NCBI RefSeq assembly: GCF_001044395.1
Contig: NZ_JANU01000006.1
Span: 1-64,000 of the forward strand
DNA from: Caenimonas sp. SL110
Lineage (GTDB): Bacteria; Pseudomonadota; Gammaproteobacteria; Burkholderiales; Burkholderiaceae_C
Length of the DNA: 64,000 nucleotides
Direction: 5' to 3'
A program made the translations under genes and the position numbers. The notes below the pieces were generated by a model that ran no database searches, was not told the DNA's origin, and worked only from the letters and a program-made list of their open reading frames with translations. Below are positions 16,860 to 27,962 of the stretch, piece by piece (position 1 is the first letter of the stretch; each line of letters starts with the position of its first letter).

Positions 16860-17765
16860 ATGCTGCCGGTGCGCGACGGCGTTGGCGCGAGCCAGGTCTC
16901 GCTGCCTGCAGGTCCGTGGATGTGCGTGCTGGACTTTCTGGTGGAGCGGTTTCCTGCGATCAGCGCGAATGAATGGATAGACCGCATGTCCAGCGGCGAC
17001 GTGCTGGATTCGGCGGGCCATGCCGTCACACCGGCGCAGGCGTACGTGCCGCACGGCAAGCTCTTTTACTACCGCACCGTTGCAAACGAAGCGGTGAACG
17101 CAGCGACAGCAGCCGTGCTGTTCGAAGATGAGTTGCTTGTCGTCGCTGACAAGCCGCACTTCCTGCCGGTAACGCCATCGGGCCAGTACCTGCAGGAGAC
17201 CCTGCTCGTGCGCCTTCGCAGGCTACTGGACGAACCTGAACTGACGCCGATTCACCGCATCGACCGCGAGACCGCAGGTGTTGTGATGTTTGCGAAGAAG
17301 CGTTCGATGTGCGCGGGGTATCAGGCGATTTTTGCCAGGCGTGAAGTGGACAAGCGCTACGAGGCGATTGCGCCCTTCGACGCGCGGATCGCGTTCCCGC
17401 TCACGCGCAGCAGCCGGCTGGTCACCAGCGAACACTTCATGCAGATGCGCGAAGCCGATGCTGGTTCGGGCGCCGTCGCCAATTCAACAACAGACATCGA
17501 GCTGCTGGAAACGCAGGGCGCGTGGGCGCGTTACCTTCTGCGACCCGCCAGCGGCAAGCGGCATCAGTTGAGGGTGCACATGGCTGCACTGGGTTTGCCC
17601 ATTCTGGGGGACCGGATTTATCCGCAGCTGCTCGGGCAGGCGGGAGATGATGTGGGCAATCCGCTTCGGCTCCTTGCGCAGGGCATTGCGTTCACGGATC
17701 CGTTGACCGGTGCGAAGCGCAGTTTCAGGTCGTTGCAGGATTTGAGATTTCCGTCATCTGCATAG
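16860..17765 (+). CDS. RluA-family pseudouridine synthase
   Basis: A 301-residue pseudouridine synthase. The catalytic Asp lies in HRIDRETAG (about residues 130-138). The family segments DKPHFLPVTPSG, KRHQLRVHMAALGLPILGD and YEAIAP are visible. There is no clear S4 domain at the N-terminus, although residues 20-70 form an S4-like region (FLVERFPAI, DRMSSGDV). Targets of the group include 23S rRNA and tRNA position 32. The particular target is not determinable here. It starts 2 bases after trhO and is probably in the same transcript. Confidence 0.92.
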   Translation: MLPVRDGVGASQVSLPAGPWMCVLDFLVERFPAISANEWIDRMSSGDVLDSAGHAVTPAQAYVPHGKLFYYRTVANEAVNAATAAVLFEDELLVVADKPHFLPVTPSGQYLQETLLVRLRRLLDEPELTPIHRIDRETAGVVMFAKKRSMCAGYQAIFARREVDKRYEAIAPFDARIAFPLTRSSRLVTSEHFMQMREADAGSGAVANSTTDIELLETQGAWARYLLRPASGKRHQLRVHMAALGLPILGDRIYPQLLGQAGDDVGNPLRLLAQGIAFTDPLTGAKRSFRSLQDLRFPSSA

Positions 17766-17775
17766 ATCCCTGAAG

Positions 17776-20058
17776 TCATGGATGCCGGATCGAGTCCGGC
17801 ATGACAACCCGCCACCAGGCTGGCAATAGCTCCCGCACCTGCGCGCGTGCAAACCGGTCATCGATCAGGTACACCACGCCCTGATCCTCCTGCGTCCGGA
17901 TCACCCGCCCCGCCGCCTGCACCACTTTCTGGATCCCCGGATACAGATAGGTGTAGTCATAGCCCGACCCGAACGCCGCTTCAAGATGGGCCTTGAGCTG
18001 CTCATTGCGCTGGTTCACCTGAGGCAATCCCAGCGTCGCGACAAATGCACCAACAAGCCGGTCGCCACGCAGATCAATGCCCTCGCCAAAGCTGCCACCG
18101 AGCACCGCGAACCCAACACCCGCGCCACCCGGCGCAAACCGGTCGATGAACGCCCGGCGCGCGCCCTCGTCCATGCCGCGCGATTGCGTCCACATCGGCA
18201 CTTGCGGGAACAGCCGTTCAAATTCGCCAGCCACCAGATCCAGGTAATCAAAGCTGCTGAAAAACGCGAGGTAGTTGCCCGCCTGCTCGTCGAATTGCTG
18301 CGCGATGAGCCGGGCAATCGGAGCTGCAGAACGCTGGCGATCGGGAAAGCGCGTCGATATCTGGCTCACGACTTTGACCTGCAACTGATCCGCGCTGAAC
18401 GGCGACTGCACATCGATCCACGCCGTGTCATCGGGCAGGCCGAGCATGTCCATGTAGTAGCGCGGCGGGTTGAGCGTTGCAGAGAACAAGGTCGCACTGC
18501 GCGCAGACGCAAAGCGCGGTTTCAGGAAAGGCGCCGGGACCAGGTTCTGGATGCGCACGGTGGTTGAAGGCTTGCCGAACGCCACTGATTCCGATGCCAG
18601 TTCGATCAGCGAATGCGATCCGAATGACTCGGCCAACCTCTGGAAACCCAGCATGTCGAAATAGAACTGTTGCAGCGCGCCATCGACTGCGCCGGGCTGC
18701 GCTTCAGCCAGATGAGACTCGACCGCGGTCACCGCTTGCTTGAGCGCGTTGGTGAAGCTGGCCGGAAGCGAGTCGAGCGTTCCGTCGGCCTGCAAAGGTG
18801 CCTTGCGCAGCGCAGTCCAGCTGCGATTGAATTTATCCAGCGCGGGTTTGATGGCCACCGGCGCAGAAAGCCGCACGCCGCGAAGGGGCGCCTGGCCGAG
18901 CGATACCGAGTACATAGCGCGGGCGCGCTCGACCAGGTTGTGCGCCTCGTCCGCCAGCACGCCGACTCGCCAGTCGTTGCCTGTCGTCATACCGTGCAGC
19001 ATCGCGCTGCTGTCGAAGTAATAGTTGAAGTCGCCGATGACCAGATCGGCCCATCGCACGAGTTCCTGCCCGAGGTAATACGGGCAGACCTGGTGCTTGA
19101 GCGCAACCGTGCGAACGGCCGTGCTGTCGGTCATCTTGGACGCGACGCATTCCAGGCGTGCTGCAGGCAGCCGGTCGTAGAAGCCGCTTGCCAGCGGACA
19201 CGAGTCGCCGTGGCAGGCCTTGTCTCTATGCTCGCAGGCCTTGTCGCGCGCCACCAGCTCCAGCACCCGCAGATTCAGCGAAGGCGCGCTGTCACCAATC
19301 AGCTGTGCGGCATCGAGCGCCATGCGCCTGCCGGTGGACTTGGCCGTGAGATAGAACACCTTGTCGAGCTTCTGGGGCTTCATCGCCTTGAGCATCGCGA
19401 AGGTGGTGCCGACTGTCTTGCCGATGCCGGTGGGCGCCTGCGCCATCACGCAGCGGCCTGTCGCGGCGCCCTTGTACACAGACTCGGCCAACTCACGCTG
19501 GCCCGTGCGAAACGCCGGATGCGGAAACGCGAGCGTTGCAAGGCAGTCGTTCCTGCCCTCGCGGTGCGCCATTTCCTGCTCGGCCCAGGCCGTGAAATCA
19601 CGGCATTGCGCCTCGAAGAATTCACGCAGCTGCACAGCCGTGTGGATTTCGGTGAAGACTGTCTCGGTCTGCGACGCAATGTCGAAGTACACCAACGCCA
19701 GCGTCACATCCTGCAACGCCCTCGCCTCGCAAAGCAGCGCGCCGTAAACCTTGAGCTGCGCCCAGTGCAGGTGACGATGGTTTGCGGGTTGCCGGGACAA
19801 GTCGCCGCGATGCGTCTTGATCTCTTCGAGGCGGTTCTGCATACGGTCATAGCCATCGGCGCGGCCGCGAACGGTGAGCGGGCCGAACTCAGCGCTCAGG
19901 CTGACCTCGGTTTCATAGGCGTCGCCGCGACGGCTCGCCACGAACTGGTGCCCGGCAATACCCTCCTGCGCCGACGGCGAAGGCGTGAACCGCAGGTCCA
20001 GGTCGCCGCGCTTGGCGGTGAACTCGCAAAGTGCGCGGACGGCGACGGTGTAGGGCAT
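17776..20058 (-). CDS. DinG/XPD-type helicase with N-terminal PD-(D/E)XK nuclease domain
   Basis: A 760-residue protein. Residues 1-130 look like a PD-(D/E)XK nuclease (GRAD with Asp68, then EIK at 79-81). The superfamily 2 helicase follows, with Walker A APTGIGKT at 208-215, a cysteine-rich insert (CEHRDKACHGDSC, later CPYY) fit for a 4Fe-4S cluster, DEAH and a C-terminal motif VI QAAGRVIR. It is likely a DNA repair helicase. ATG 20058 is the start and the frame beyond it is antisense to the dipeptidase gene. The last eight to ten codons are supplied by a dispersed palindromic repeat, so the C-terminus may not be ancestral. Confidence 0.88.
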   Translation of the reverse strand: MPYTVAVRALCEFTAKRGDLDLRFTPSPSAQEGIAGHQFVASRRGDAYETEVSLSAEFGPLTVRGRADGYDRMQNRLEEIKTHRGDLSRQPANHRHLHWAQLKVYGALLCEARALQDVTLALVYFDIASQTETVFTEIHTAVQLREFFEAQCRDFTAWAEQEMAHREGRNDCLATLAFPHPAFRTGQRELAESVYKGAATGRCVMAQAPTGIGKTVGTTFAMLKAMKPQKLDKVFYLTAKSTGRRMALDAAQLIGDSAPSLNLRVLELVARDKACEHRDKACHGDSCPLASGFYDRLPAARLECVASKMTDSTAVRTVALKHQVCPYYLGQELVRWADLVIGDFNYYFDSSAMLHGMTTGNDWRVGVLADEAHNLVERARAMYSVSLGQAPLRGVRLSAPVAIKPALDKFNRSWTALRKAPLQADGTLDSLPASFTNALKQAVTAVESHLAEAQPGAVDGALQQFYFDMLGFQRLAESFGSHSLIELASESVAFGKPSTTVRIQNLVPAPFLKPRFASARSATLFSATLNPPRYYMDMLGLPDDTAWIDVQSPFSADQLQVKVVSQISTRFPDRQRSAAPIARLIAQQFDEQAGNYLAFFSSFDYLDLVAGEFERLFPQVPMWTQSRGMDEGARRAFIDRFAPGGAGVGFAVLGGSFGEGIDLRGDRLVGAFVATLGLPQVNQRNEQLKAHLEAAFGSGYDYTYLYPGIQKVVQAAGRVIRTQEDQGVVYLIDDRFARAQVRELLPAWWRVVMPDSIRHP
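17782..17802. repeat. Dispersed palindromic (REP-like) element, copy 3
   Basis: ATGCCGGA at 17782-17789, a 5-base centre, and TCCGGCAT at 17795-17802. It lies between convergent genes and inside the reading frame of the helicase, whose final residues MPDSIRHP are read from the repeat. Confidence 0.8.
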
Positions 20059-20106
20059 TGGCTGATCGTATGCGATGGACTTTTCTTTGCCGCTATCCTC
20101 GGATGA

Positions 20107-20706
20107 ATGCTGTGCGAAGACCTCTCTCCCGGCCACGGTTTCCTGCGGTTGGCCTCCATCCCCAACATCACGGTCGACCTGCGCTACGCCAGCGAAGACA
20201 ACTTCGTCGGGCGCAACCTCTACGGCACGCTCGACTGCGCCTGGCTGCATGAACTTGCCGCCGCCGGCCTGTCTCGCGCGGCGGTTTTGCTGCAGGAGCG
20301 AGCGCCCGGACATCGCCTGCTCGTGCTCGATGCACTGCGGCCTCATCGCGTCCAGATCCTGCTGTGGGATCACCTGGAGGGCACCGACTTGCGCCAGTAC
20401 GTGGCCGATCCGGCGCGCGGCTCGATTCACTCGTTCGGCATGGCGCTCGATGCGACCATCCTCGATCCGCAGGGCAAGGAGCTCGACATGGGAAGCGGCT
20501 TCGACGAAATGACCGAGCTGTCCCATCCACGGCTGGAAGACATGCACCTGGCCAATGGCGAGCTGACAGCATGGCAGGTGCGCAACCGCCAACTGCTGCG
20601 GGGTGTGCTCATCGATAGCGGCTTCACCGGCGTTGACAATGAGTGGTGGCACTTCGACATGCTCGATCGCCAGCAGGTTCGGGGAACATTCATACGCGTC
20701 GAGTGA
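20107..20706 (+). CDS. ddpX: D-alanyl-D-alanine dipeptidase, VanX/DdpX family
   Basis: A 199-residue zinc dipeptidase of family M15. The metal motif Ser-x-His-x6-Asp is in SIHSFGMALD, the catalytic Glu and third ligand are in NEWWHFD, and the conserved Arg is in LDALRPHRVQ. It cleaves D-Ala-D-Ala. Outside vancomycin clusters the role is D-Ala recycling from peptidoglycan. No signal peptide is evident, so it is probably cytoplasmic. No vanH or vanA genes are near. It diverges from the helicase gene with only 48 bases between starts. Confidence 0.92.
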   Translation: MLCEDLSPGHGFLRLASIPNITVDLRYASEDNFVGRNLYGTLDCAWLHELAAAGLSRAAVLLQERAPGHRLLVLDALRPHRVQILLWDHLEGTDLRQYVADPARGSIHSFGMALDATILDPQGKELDMGSGFDEMTELSHPRLEDMHLANGELTAWQVRNRQLLRGVLIDSGFTGVDNEWWHFDMLDRQQVRGTFIRVE

Positions 20707-20743
20707 ATGAATGACCCCACAAGCTCATCCGGGATTGTGATGA

Positions 20744-22984
<2,241 letters not shown>

Positions 22985-22997
22985 GCGCGACAGGGAT

Positions 22998-23022
22998 TGA
23001 ACGGTTCACAGGGAACCGTTCA
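22998..23022. terminator. Probable hairpin terminator between convergent genes
   Basis: TGAACGGTTC at 22998-23007 and GAACCGTTCA at 23013-23022 form a perfect 10-base stem with a 5-base loop. It lies 13 bases after the katG stop and overlaps the stop region of the convergent DUF1992 gene. No strong T-tract follows on either strand, so termination is plausible but not certain. Confidence 0.5.
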
Positions 23023-23338
23023 TCCGCAACGATTCCAGGCGCAGCGTGATCTTTTGCTGCAGGTCACTCAGCCTTCTTCGCAGCACCACTCGCTCCGGTT
23101 CAGATTGGCAACCGTCGAGGGCAGCCGTCAGTGCTGCCCGCTCATGAAACAGTTCGACCTCGGCAGGCACCACGCCCGCATCCTTGAGAATCTTGAAAGG
23201 CATACGCAGAGCCTCGGGCGTTGCTTCCCAGCCCGCGTCCTGCGTCAGCGGTTTGCCGAACCCTTTGGTTCCAGCCAGTTCACCGGACGCGAGGGCCTCG
23301 CGAAGATGCCGCGCGATTTCTTCGTCTTGAGTTGGCAT
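23006..23338 (-). CDS. DUF1992 (DnaJ-C28-like) domain protein
   Basis: A 110-residue cytoplasmic protein. The segment HLREALASGELAGTKGFGKPL (about residues 8-28) with the following PFKILKDAGVVPAEVEL matches the DUF1992 domain, found in DNAJC28 relatives. Its function is unknown. ATG 23338 was chosen over the frame start at 23383 because the homology begins there and GGGAG lies upstream. It is convergent with katG. Confidence 0.8.
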   Translation of the reverse strand: MPTQDEEIARHLREALASGELAGTKGFGKPLTQDAGWEATPEALRMPFKILKDAGVVPAEVELFHERAALTAALDGCQSEPERVVLRRRLSDLQQKITLRLESLRMNGSL

Positions 23339-23505
23339 GGGGTGCTCCCGGGTTTGGACGAATACGCAGTCTGCCACCCCCACTCCAGGCGCTCAAGTAG
23401 CCGCCACGAAACTCTGCGCTGTTCGCACCCAGTTGCCAACCCGCCCCATCCCGTGCACGATGTTGCTGCACCGCAAAAATCCCCTCGCGCCCTGCTCTCA
23501 AGCCA

Positions 23506-24540
23506 ATGCTGTTCCTCTGGCCCCAAACCCTGTGGTTGCTGCTTGCGTTGCCGCTTCTGCCGGTGGCGTACCTCTGGTTGCTGCGCCGGCGCGGCAAGGC
23601 GGCGCTGCGCTACAGCACGCTGAACATCGTCAGCGCGGCGGCCGGTTCCAACTGGCGTCGGCACATTCCACCCGGCCTTCTTTTGCTGGCACTCGCGGCC
23701 ATGCTGCTGGCTGCGGCGCGTCCCATGGCTCGCATACCGCTACCGTGGGCGCGGTCCTCCATCATGCTGGCCATGGATGTCTCGCTCAGCATGCGCGTGA
23801 CCGATATCAAGCCCACCCGGCTGGTCGCCGCCCAGGTGGCCGCGAAGCAGTTCCTGCGCGATTTGCCCAAGGAGATCGAGGTAGGCCTGATCACCTTTGC
23901 GGGCAGCAGCCAGGTGGCGCAGGGCACGACGCTCGATCGCGAAGCGCTGGTCGCTGCGATCGACGGCTTCCAGATGCAGATGGGGACGGCGGTGGGCAAT
24001 GCCATCGTGCTGTCCCTGGCAGAGATGTTCCCGGATCACGGCATCGACGTGGGCGAGCTGACGTTTGGCAGCAGACGCACCGGCCGCAGCCTGGACGACA
24101 GGAACAAGCCGCCTCCCAAAGAGATCACGCCTGTCGCACCGGGCTCATACAAGTCCGGCGCGATCATCCTGCTCAGCGATGGGCGACGCACGACGGGAAT
24201 CGATACGCTGGCAGCGGCGAAGATGGCAGCCGATCGTGGCGTGCGCATCTATGTCGTGGGACTGGGTACCGTGGACGGCGAAGCATCGTCCATCGAGGGC
24301 ATGCCGATCTATCTCAAGCTGGACGAGCCGACCTTGCGCGAAGTCGCACGCATGACCGGTGGCGAGTACCACCACGCGGGTACCGCCGAAAAGCTCGTTC
24401 ACGTCTACGAGAACCTGGGCTCGCGCATGCAGGTGATCACACGCGAGACGGAACTGTCGGGCCTGTTCGCACTGGCAAGTGCACTGCTGATGTTCACGGC
24501 GGGCCTGCTGTCCCTGGTGTGGTTTCGCCGCTTGGTTTGA
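23506..24540 (+). CDS. VWA-domain membrane protein (BatA-like)
   Basis: A 344-residue protein with two N-terminal membrane segments (about 5-25 and 55-72), a von Willebrand A domain and a C-terminal anchor (about 315-340). The metal-ion-dependent adhesion site is visible: DVSLS in AMDVSLSMR, a conserved Thr region, and ILLSDGRR. This layout is that of BatA from aerotolerance operons, where a MoxR ATPase and BatB are partners. None of those partners is adjacent, so this is an isolated member whose role is unknown. Confidence 0.85.
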   Translation: MLFLWPQTLWLLLALPLLPVAYLWLLRRRGKAALRYSTLNIVSAAAGSNWRRHIPPGLLLLALAAMLLAAARPMARIPLPWARSSIMLAMDVSLSMRVTDIKPTRLVAAQVAAKQFLRDLPKEIEVGLITFAGSSQVAQGTTLDREALVAAIDGFQMQMGTAVGNAIVLSLAEMFPDHGIDVGELTFGSRRTGRSLDDRNKPPPKEITPVAPGSYKSGAIILLSDGRRTTGIDTLAAAKMAADRGVRIYVVGLGTVDGEASSIEGMPIYLKLDEPTLREVARMTGGEYHHAGTAEKLVHVYENLGSRMQVITRETELSGLFALASALLMFTAGLLSLVWFRRLV

Positions 24541-24554
24541 ACTGGAGGCTTGTA

Positions 24555-24809
24555 TCAGTCCGGCACGAACCGTTCATTGAAGCGTGCTGCATCGGCCTCG
24601 ATCTCGAATGTGACCAGTTGCCCGTTCTTGCGGTCGACCAGCCGGTGCGCCGCGAAAAGGCTCCACCGCCCTTTGGGTTGATAGCTCGGCGGATCGATGA
24701 GCGCGTAGGGATGTGGCACGAACACTTCGTGAGCGAAGATTTCCCGGTCGCGGTTGCGCGGCGACGGAAAAAGCTTGTAGATGCCGGTGTTGATGGTTTG
24801 TTCGGGCAT
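24555..24809 (-). CDS. Hypothetical 84-residue protein
   Basis: A compact beta-rich protein (NTGIYKLFPSP, then RWSLFAAHRLVD, then QLVTFEIEADAARFNERF). No signal peptide, membrane segment or known motif is seen. It lies 26 bases from the next upstream leftward gene, the fucosyltransferase-like protein, and may share its transcript. The frame has the same codon usage as the neighbours, so I regard it as real. No function can be assigned. Confidence 0.6.
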   Translation of the reverse strand: MPEQTINTGIYKLFPSPRNRDREIFAHEVFVPHPYALIDPPSYQPKGRWSLFAAHRLVDRKNGQLVTFEIEADAARFNERFVPD

Positions 24810-24835
24810 GGAGCGACTTTAGGCGATACGCGTCA

Positions 24836-25768
24836 TCAATCCAGCCCAAGCTGGATATCGTCTCGCGCAATCAGGTGCTTCAGCACGATCCTGGATGACC
24901 ACAGTCGCTTCGCCAGTTCGGAATAGCCGGAGTAGGCGTACCCGGACCCCGCCTGCAGCTTGACGACCATCAGCTGGCGTGAGAGAGCCAGCATCAGCAG
25001 ATCGACGATCGCGTCGCGATTGCGGTTGAACAGGTCGGTTGCGGCCGATGCAGTCCTGTGAAGCGGCTCGCCGGCCTGGGCAGGCAGCGATGAAAAAGAA
25101 AACACACGGTGCTCGCCCAGTGCCTGCCTGAACTCGTGCAGCACGGCGGCGTTGTCGGTGGCGACAAACAACTTTCCGGGAGTCGCATCGCGCAACTGCT
25201 CCAGTATCGGCAGATAGTCGCTGCGGTAGTCGGTGTGCCGAACGTGCACGGCGTCGTAGGCTCCGGCCATTGCGATGAGCCTTCGCTTGAGTTCGTCGGC
25301 TACCTTGCTGGTCAATCGCATCCGCAGCAAGGCAAACATCGCCACCTCGTTGCGGCCATCGGCGTGATGGACCAGCAGGTCGTGTGGGTGCGAGCGGTTC
25401 ATGTCGAACGAGAGCAACTTGCCCGTTTGCGTATCGATCCATGCCGCAAGGTCCCCTTCGCGCCGCTCACCTGGTGCCGGCCTGGGTCGCCGCTGCGCCT
25501 GGTAGGTGGACACGCGACCTTGCAGGAACTCCGGCGCGACGGTGGCGGCGTCCAGCGCTTCAGGCGTCTCGTCCAGGCCCAGCAGCAAACGTGACTGCAG
25601 CGACTCGAAGTAGTGGCGCAGGTCGTCATTGAAGGTCGAGGGACCGCCGAAGTTCGCGTCGACGATGACCCGGCGTCCCGATCGTTCTGCGTACCGGCAG
25701 CAGACCTCGATCCGGCTCAGCATGTCGTTCAGGCCACCCTGCGGGCGGCACAAGAGGGCGCGTTCCAT
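24836..25768 (-). CDS. Fucosyltransferase-like (NodZ/O-fucosyltransferase fold) protein
   Basis: A 310-residue protein. The N-terminal CRPQGGLNDMLSRIEVC resembles the Gly-rich nucleotide-sugar loop (GGLNN-type) of GT23/GT65-like enzymes. HVRHTDYRSDY (about residues 195-205) matches the HxRxxD motif of the alpha-1,6- and peptide O-fucosyltransferase superfamily. FVATDN is the usual following strand. It probably transfers fucose or a related sugar from a nucleotide donor. No signal peptide, other glycosyltransferases or sugar-nucleotide genes are close, so acceptor and pathway are unknown. Confidence 0.65.
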   Translation of the reverse strand: MERALLCRPQGGLNDMLSRIEVCCRYAERSGRRVIVDANFGGPSTFNDDLRHYFESLQSRLLLGLDETPEALDAATVAPEFLQGRVSTYQAQRRPRPAPGERREGDLAAWIDTQTGKLLSFDMNRSHPHDLLVHHADGRNEVAMFALLRMRLTSKVADELKRRLIAMAGAYDAVHVRHTDYRSDYLPILEQLRDATPGKLFVATDNAAVLHEFRQALGEHRVFSFSSLPAQAGEPLHRTASAATDLFNRNRDAIVDLLMLALSRQLMVVKLQAGSGYAYSGYSELAKRLWSSRIVLKHLIARDDIQLGLD

Positions 25769-25830
25769 CGCGGCGAGTTTAGCGGCCGGGTGGCGGCCGG
25801 GTGGCGACCCAATTCAGGGACAATGTGCCG

Positions 25831-26238
25831 ATGCGTACATTCATCATTTCAGCGGCCATTGCGATGGCTTTCACCGGCAGCGCCATTGCGCAGGCTGCAC
25901 CCGTCACCACCGCCAGCGGCCTGGTCTATCAATCCCTCAAGGATGGCGCAGGCGCTTCGCCTGCCGCTTCCGATACCGTCAGCGTGCACTACCGCGGCAC
26001 GACGCTGGACGGCAAGGAATTCGACAGCTCCTACAAGCGCGGGCAGCCCGCCGAGTTCGTGCTCAGCCGCGTCATCAAGTGCTGGACCGAGGGCGTGCAG
26101 ATGATGAAGCCCGGCGGCAAGGCCAGGCTGACCTGCCCGAGTGCGATTGCCTATGGCGAGCGCGGTGCTGGCGGCGGGGTCATCCCGCCGAACGCGACAT
26201 TGAACTTCGAAGTCGAGCTGATTTCGGTCAAGAAATAA
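25831..26238 (+). CDS. Exported FKBP-type peptidyl-prolyl isomerase
   Basis: A 135-residue protein with a cleavable signal peptide ([22 protein letters not shown], cut near residue 22) and a single FKBP domain. The domain shows [19 protein letters not shown], a Cys-Trp variant of the central strand ([12 protein letters not shown]), [10 protein letters not shown] and [13 protein letters not shown]. It is a periplasmic folding catalyst. ATG 25831 was chosen because it starts the signal peptide. The frame extends back to 25801. Confidence 0.93.
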   Translation: MRTFIISAAIAMAFTGSAIAQAAPVTTASGLVYQSLKDGAGASPAASDTVSVHYRGTTLDGKEFDSSYKRGQPAEFVLSRVIKCWTEGVQMMKPGGKARLTCPSAIAYGERGAGGGVIPPNATLNFEVELISVKK

Positions 26239-26263
26239 AACGGACAAAACGAGGAGAGCACCG

Positions 26264-26977
26264 ATGGGCGCGCAATGGAAAGCAAAGGGCAAGGCGCAAG
26301 CTGCTGATGCCCGTGGCAAACTTTTTGGCCGACTGGCCAAGGACATCATGGTCGCCGCGCGAAACGGCGCCGACCCCGCATCGAACTCGCGCCTTCGGCT
26401 GGTGGTCGAGCAGGCGCGCAAGGTGTCCATGCCCAAGGAGACACTGGACCGGGCCATCAAGAAAGGCGCAGGCCTTACTGGCGAGGTGATCCACTACGAA
26501 CGCGTGATCTATGAAGGATTCGCGCCGCACCAGGTTGCGGTGATGGTCGAGTGCCTCACGGACAACCTGAACCGCACGGCGCCCGAGATGCGGGTGCTGT
26601 TTCGCAAGGGGCAATTGGGCACCTCCGGATCGGTGTCGTGGGACTTTGACCATGTCGGCATGATCGAGGCCGAGCCGTCAGCCGCAGGCGCCGATGCGGA
26701 AGTGGCTGCCATTGAAGCGGGCGCCCAGGATTTCGAAGCCGCAGGCGAAGATGGCGTGACCACCTTCATCACCGACGCAACCGACCTGGACGTCGTGAGT
26801 CGCGCCCTGCCCGCCCACGGCTTCACGGTGCTGTCCGCCAAGCTTGGCTACAAGCCGAAGAATCCGGTCGATCCAGCCAGCCTGGGCGCCGAGAAACTGG
26901 AAGAAGTCGAGGCCTTCCTGGCGGCCATCGACTCGAACGATGACGTGCAGAACGTCTACGTGGGGCTCGCCGGCTGA
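26264..26977 (+). CDS. YebC/PmpR family protein (YeeN-like branch)
   Basis: A 237-residue protein of the YebC/TACO1 family. It begins [20 protein letters not shown] rather than the canonical AGHSKW start, which is closer to the YeeN branch. The family segments [36 protein letters not shown] and [11 protein letters not shown] are present. Recent work on YebC-type proteins points to relief of ribosome stalling at proline stretches, and older annotation calls them transcriptional regulators. AGGAG lies before the ATG. It follows the FKBP gene by 25 bases. Confidence 0.9.
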   Translation: MGAQWKAKGKAQAADARGKLFGRLAKDIMVAARNGADPASNSRLRLVVEQARKVSMPKETLDRAIKKGAGLTGEVIHYERVIYEGFAPHQVAVMVECLTDNLNRTAPEMRVLFRKGQLGTSGSVSWDFDHVGMIEAEPSAAGADAEVAAIEAGAQDFEAAGEDGVTTFITDATDLDVVSRALPAHGFTVLSAKLGYKPKNPVDPASLGAEKLEEVEAFLAAIDSNDDVQNVYVGLAG

Positions 26978-27044
26978 TTGCGTCCTGAATGTGCCACGCC
27001 TAAACTGAATCGGCGCGAAATCGCGCAGCTTCGGGAGACCGGCG

Positions 27045-27914
27045 ATGGCACTGCCTGCGATCACGATCACTGTGGACCAGTACAAGGGCGCAGGCGAGGT
27101 ATCGCCTTATCCCGTCGAGCAGTTCAGCAAGGTCTGTCTTGCGCAGGGTGACTCCTGGTTTTCGATCGGCGCGTTCCCCCCGCCGCTGACGACCAACCTG
27201 CTTTTCTCGCTCAAGCTTTCGCGGTCGTGCGTGATCATCAATTGCGCATCGCCTGGCAACGTGCTGAGCCACATGGCCGACACCACCCGAAGCAGAACCT
27301 TCCTGCAGCTGCTCAACGGAGCCCAGGCGATGGCTTTCGACGCCATTTTCTTGTCCGGCGGCGGCAACGACCTGGTTGATGCTGCGCAATCGACCGATCC
27401 TTCGCCTTCCAGAAGATTGCTGCGCACCAAGGCCGAATGGGGGCCGAGCGTGGCGGCAGGCATGCGCTACATCAGTGATGCGGGATGGGCGGTGTTCGAA
27501 GCCCATATCGATGCGGTGTTGGGCGAACTCATCAAGGCGCGCGACAAGCCGGCCAGCAAGAACCGCAATGTGCCCTTGATCCTGCACACCTATGACCGGC
27601 CCTCACCGCGCGATTGTGGCGCAGGCATGGGTTGCGGCCCGTGGATGTCGAAGGCGTTGCAAGCATTTGACATACCCCAAGCCGACTGGGATGCGGTCGC
27701 CGGCGAACTGTTCACCCGACTCCGCGACTTGCTCATGGCAATGTCAGCGAAGTATCCCCATGTGCATCTGGTCGATACGCAAGGAACTCTGGTGCCGGCA
27801 GGAAACACGCAAACCGCCCCGACTGCCGACTGGCAAAACGAAATTCATCCGACGCGAGCGGGGTACCGGCAACTTTCGGCGAAATGGGCGACGGTGCTGG
27901 ACGCCGTGATCTGA
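27045..27914 (+). CDS. SGNH/GDSL-like hydrolase
   Basis: A 289-residue protein with SGNH-hydrolase blocks: LAQGDSWFSIG (block I, nucleophile Ser), a Gly region near CASPGNVLSH, SGGGNDLVD (block III Gly/Asn), and NEIHPTRAGY (block V, His with an acidic/Asn partner). No signal peptide is seen, so it is probably cytoplasmic, which is unusual for the group. The substrate may be an ester or carbohydrate acetyl group. It is located alone between the yebC-like gene and the TctC receptor. Confidence 0.75.
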   Translation: MALPAITITVDQYKGAGEVSPYPVEQFSKVCLAQGDSWFSIGAFPPPLTTNLLFSLKLSRSCVIINCASPGNVLSHMADTTRSRTFLQLLNGAQAMAFDAIFLSGGGNDLVDAAQSTDPSPSRRLLRTKAEWGPSVAAGMRYISDAGWAVFEAHIDAVLGELIKARDKPASKNRNVPLILHTYDRPSPRDCGAGMGCGPWMSKALQAFDIPQADWDAVAGELFTRLRDLLMAMSAKYPHVHLVDTQGTLVPAGNTQTAPTADWQNEIHPTRAGYRQLSAKWATVLDAVI

Positions 27915-27962
27915 GATCGCTTGCCGGAAGTGATCCGGTTGTGCTCTAAACTGCTGAGCACC

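Noticed and set aside
18670..20106. A 478-residue open frame on the plus strand opposite the helicase.
   Set aside because: It is antisense to a gene with clear Walker A, DEAH and iron-sulfur motifs, with shadow-like composition.
20058..20652. A longer helicase start at 20652.
   Set aside because: The added residues are antisense to the VanX-like dipeptidase gene, which has full catalytic motifs. Nuclease-domain similarity begins at 20058.
20107..20706. A vancomycin-resistance function for the VanX-like gene.
   Set aside because: No vanH, vanA or regulator genes are nearby, and the bacterium is evidently Gram-negative. D-Ala-D-Ala recycling is the simpler reading.
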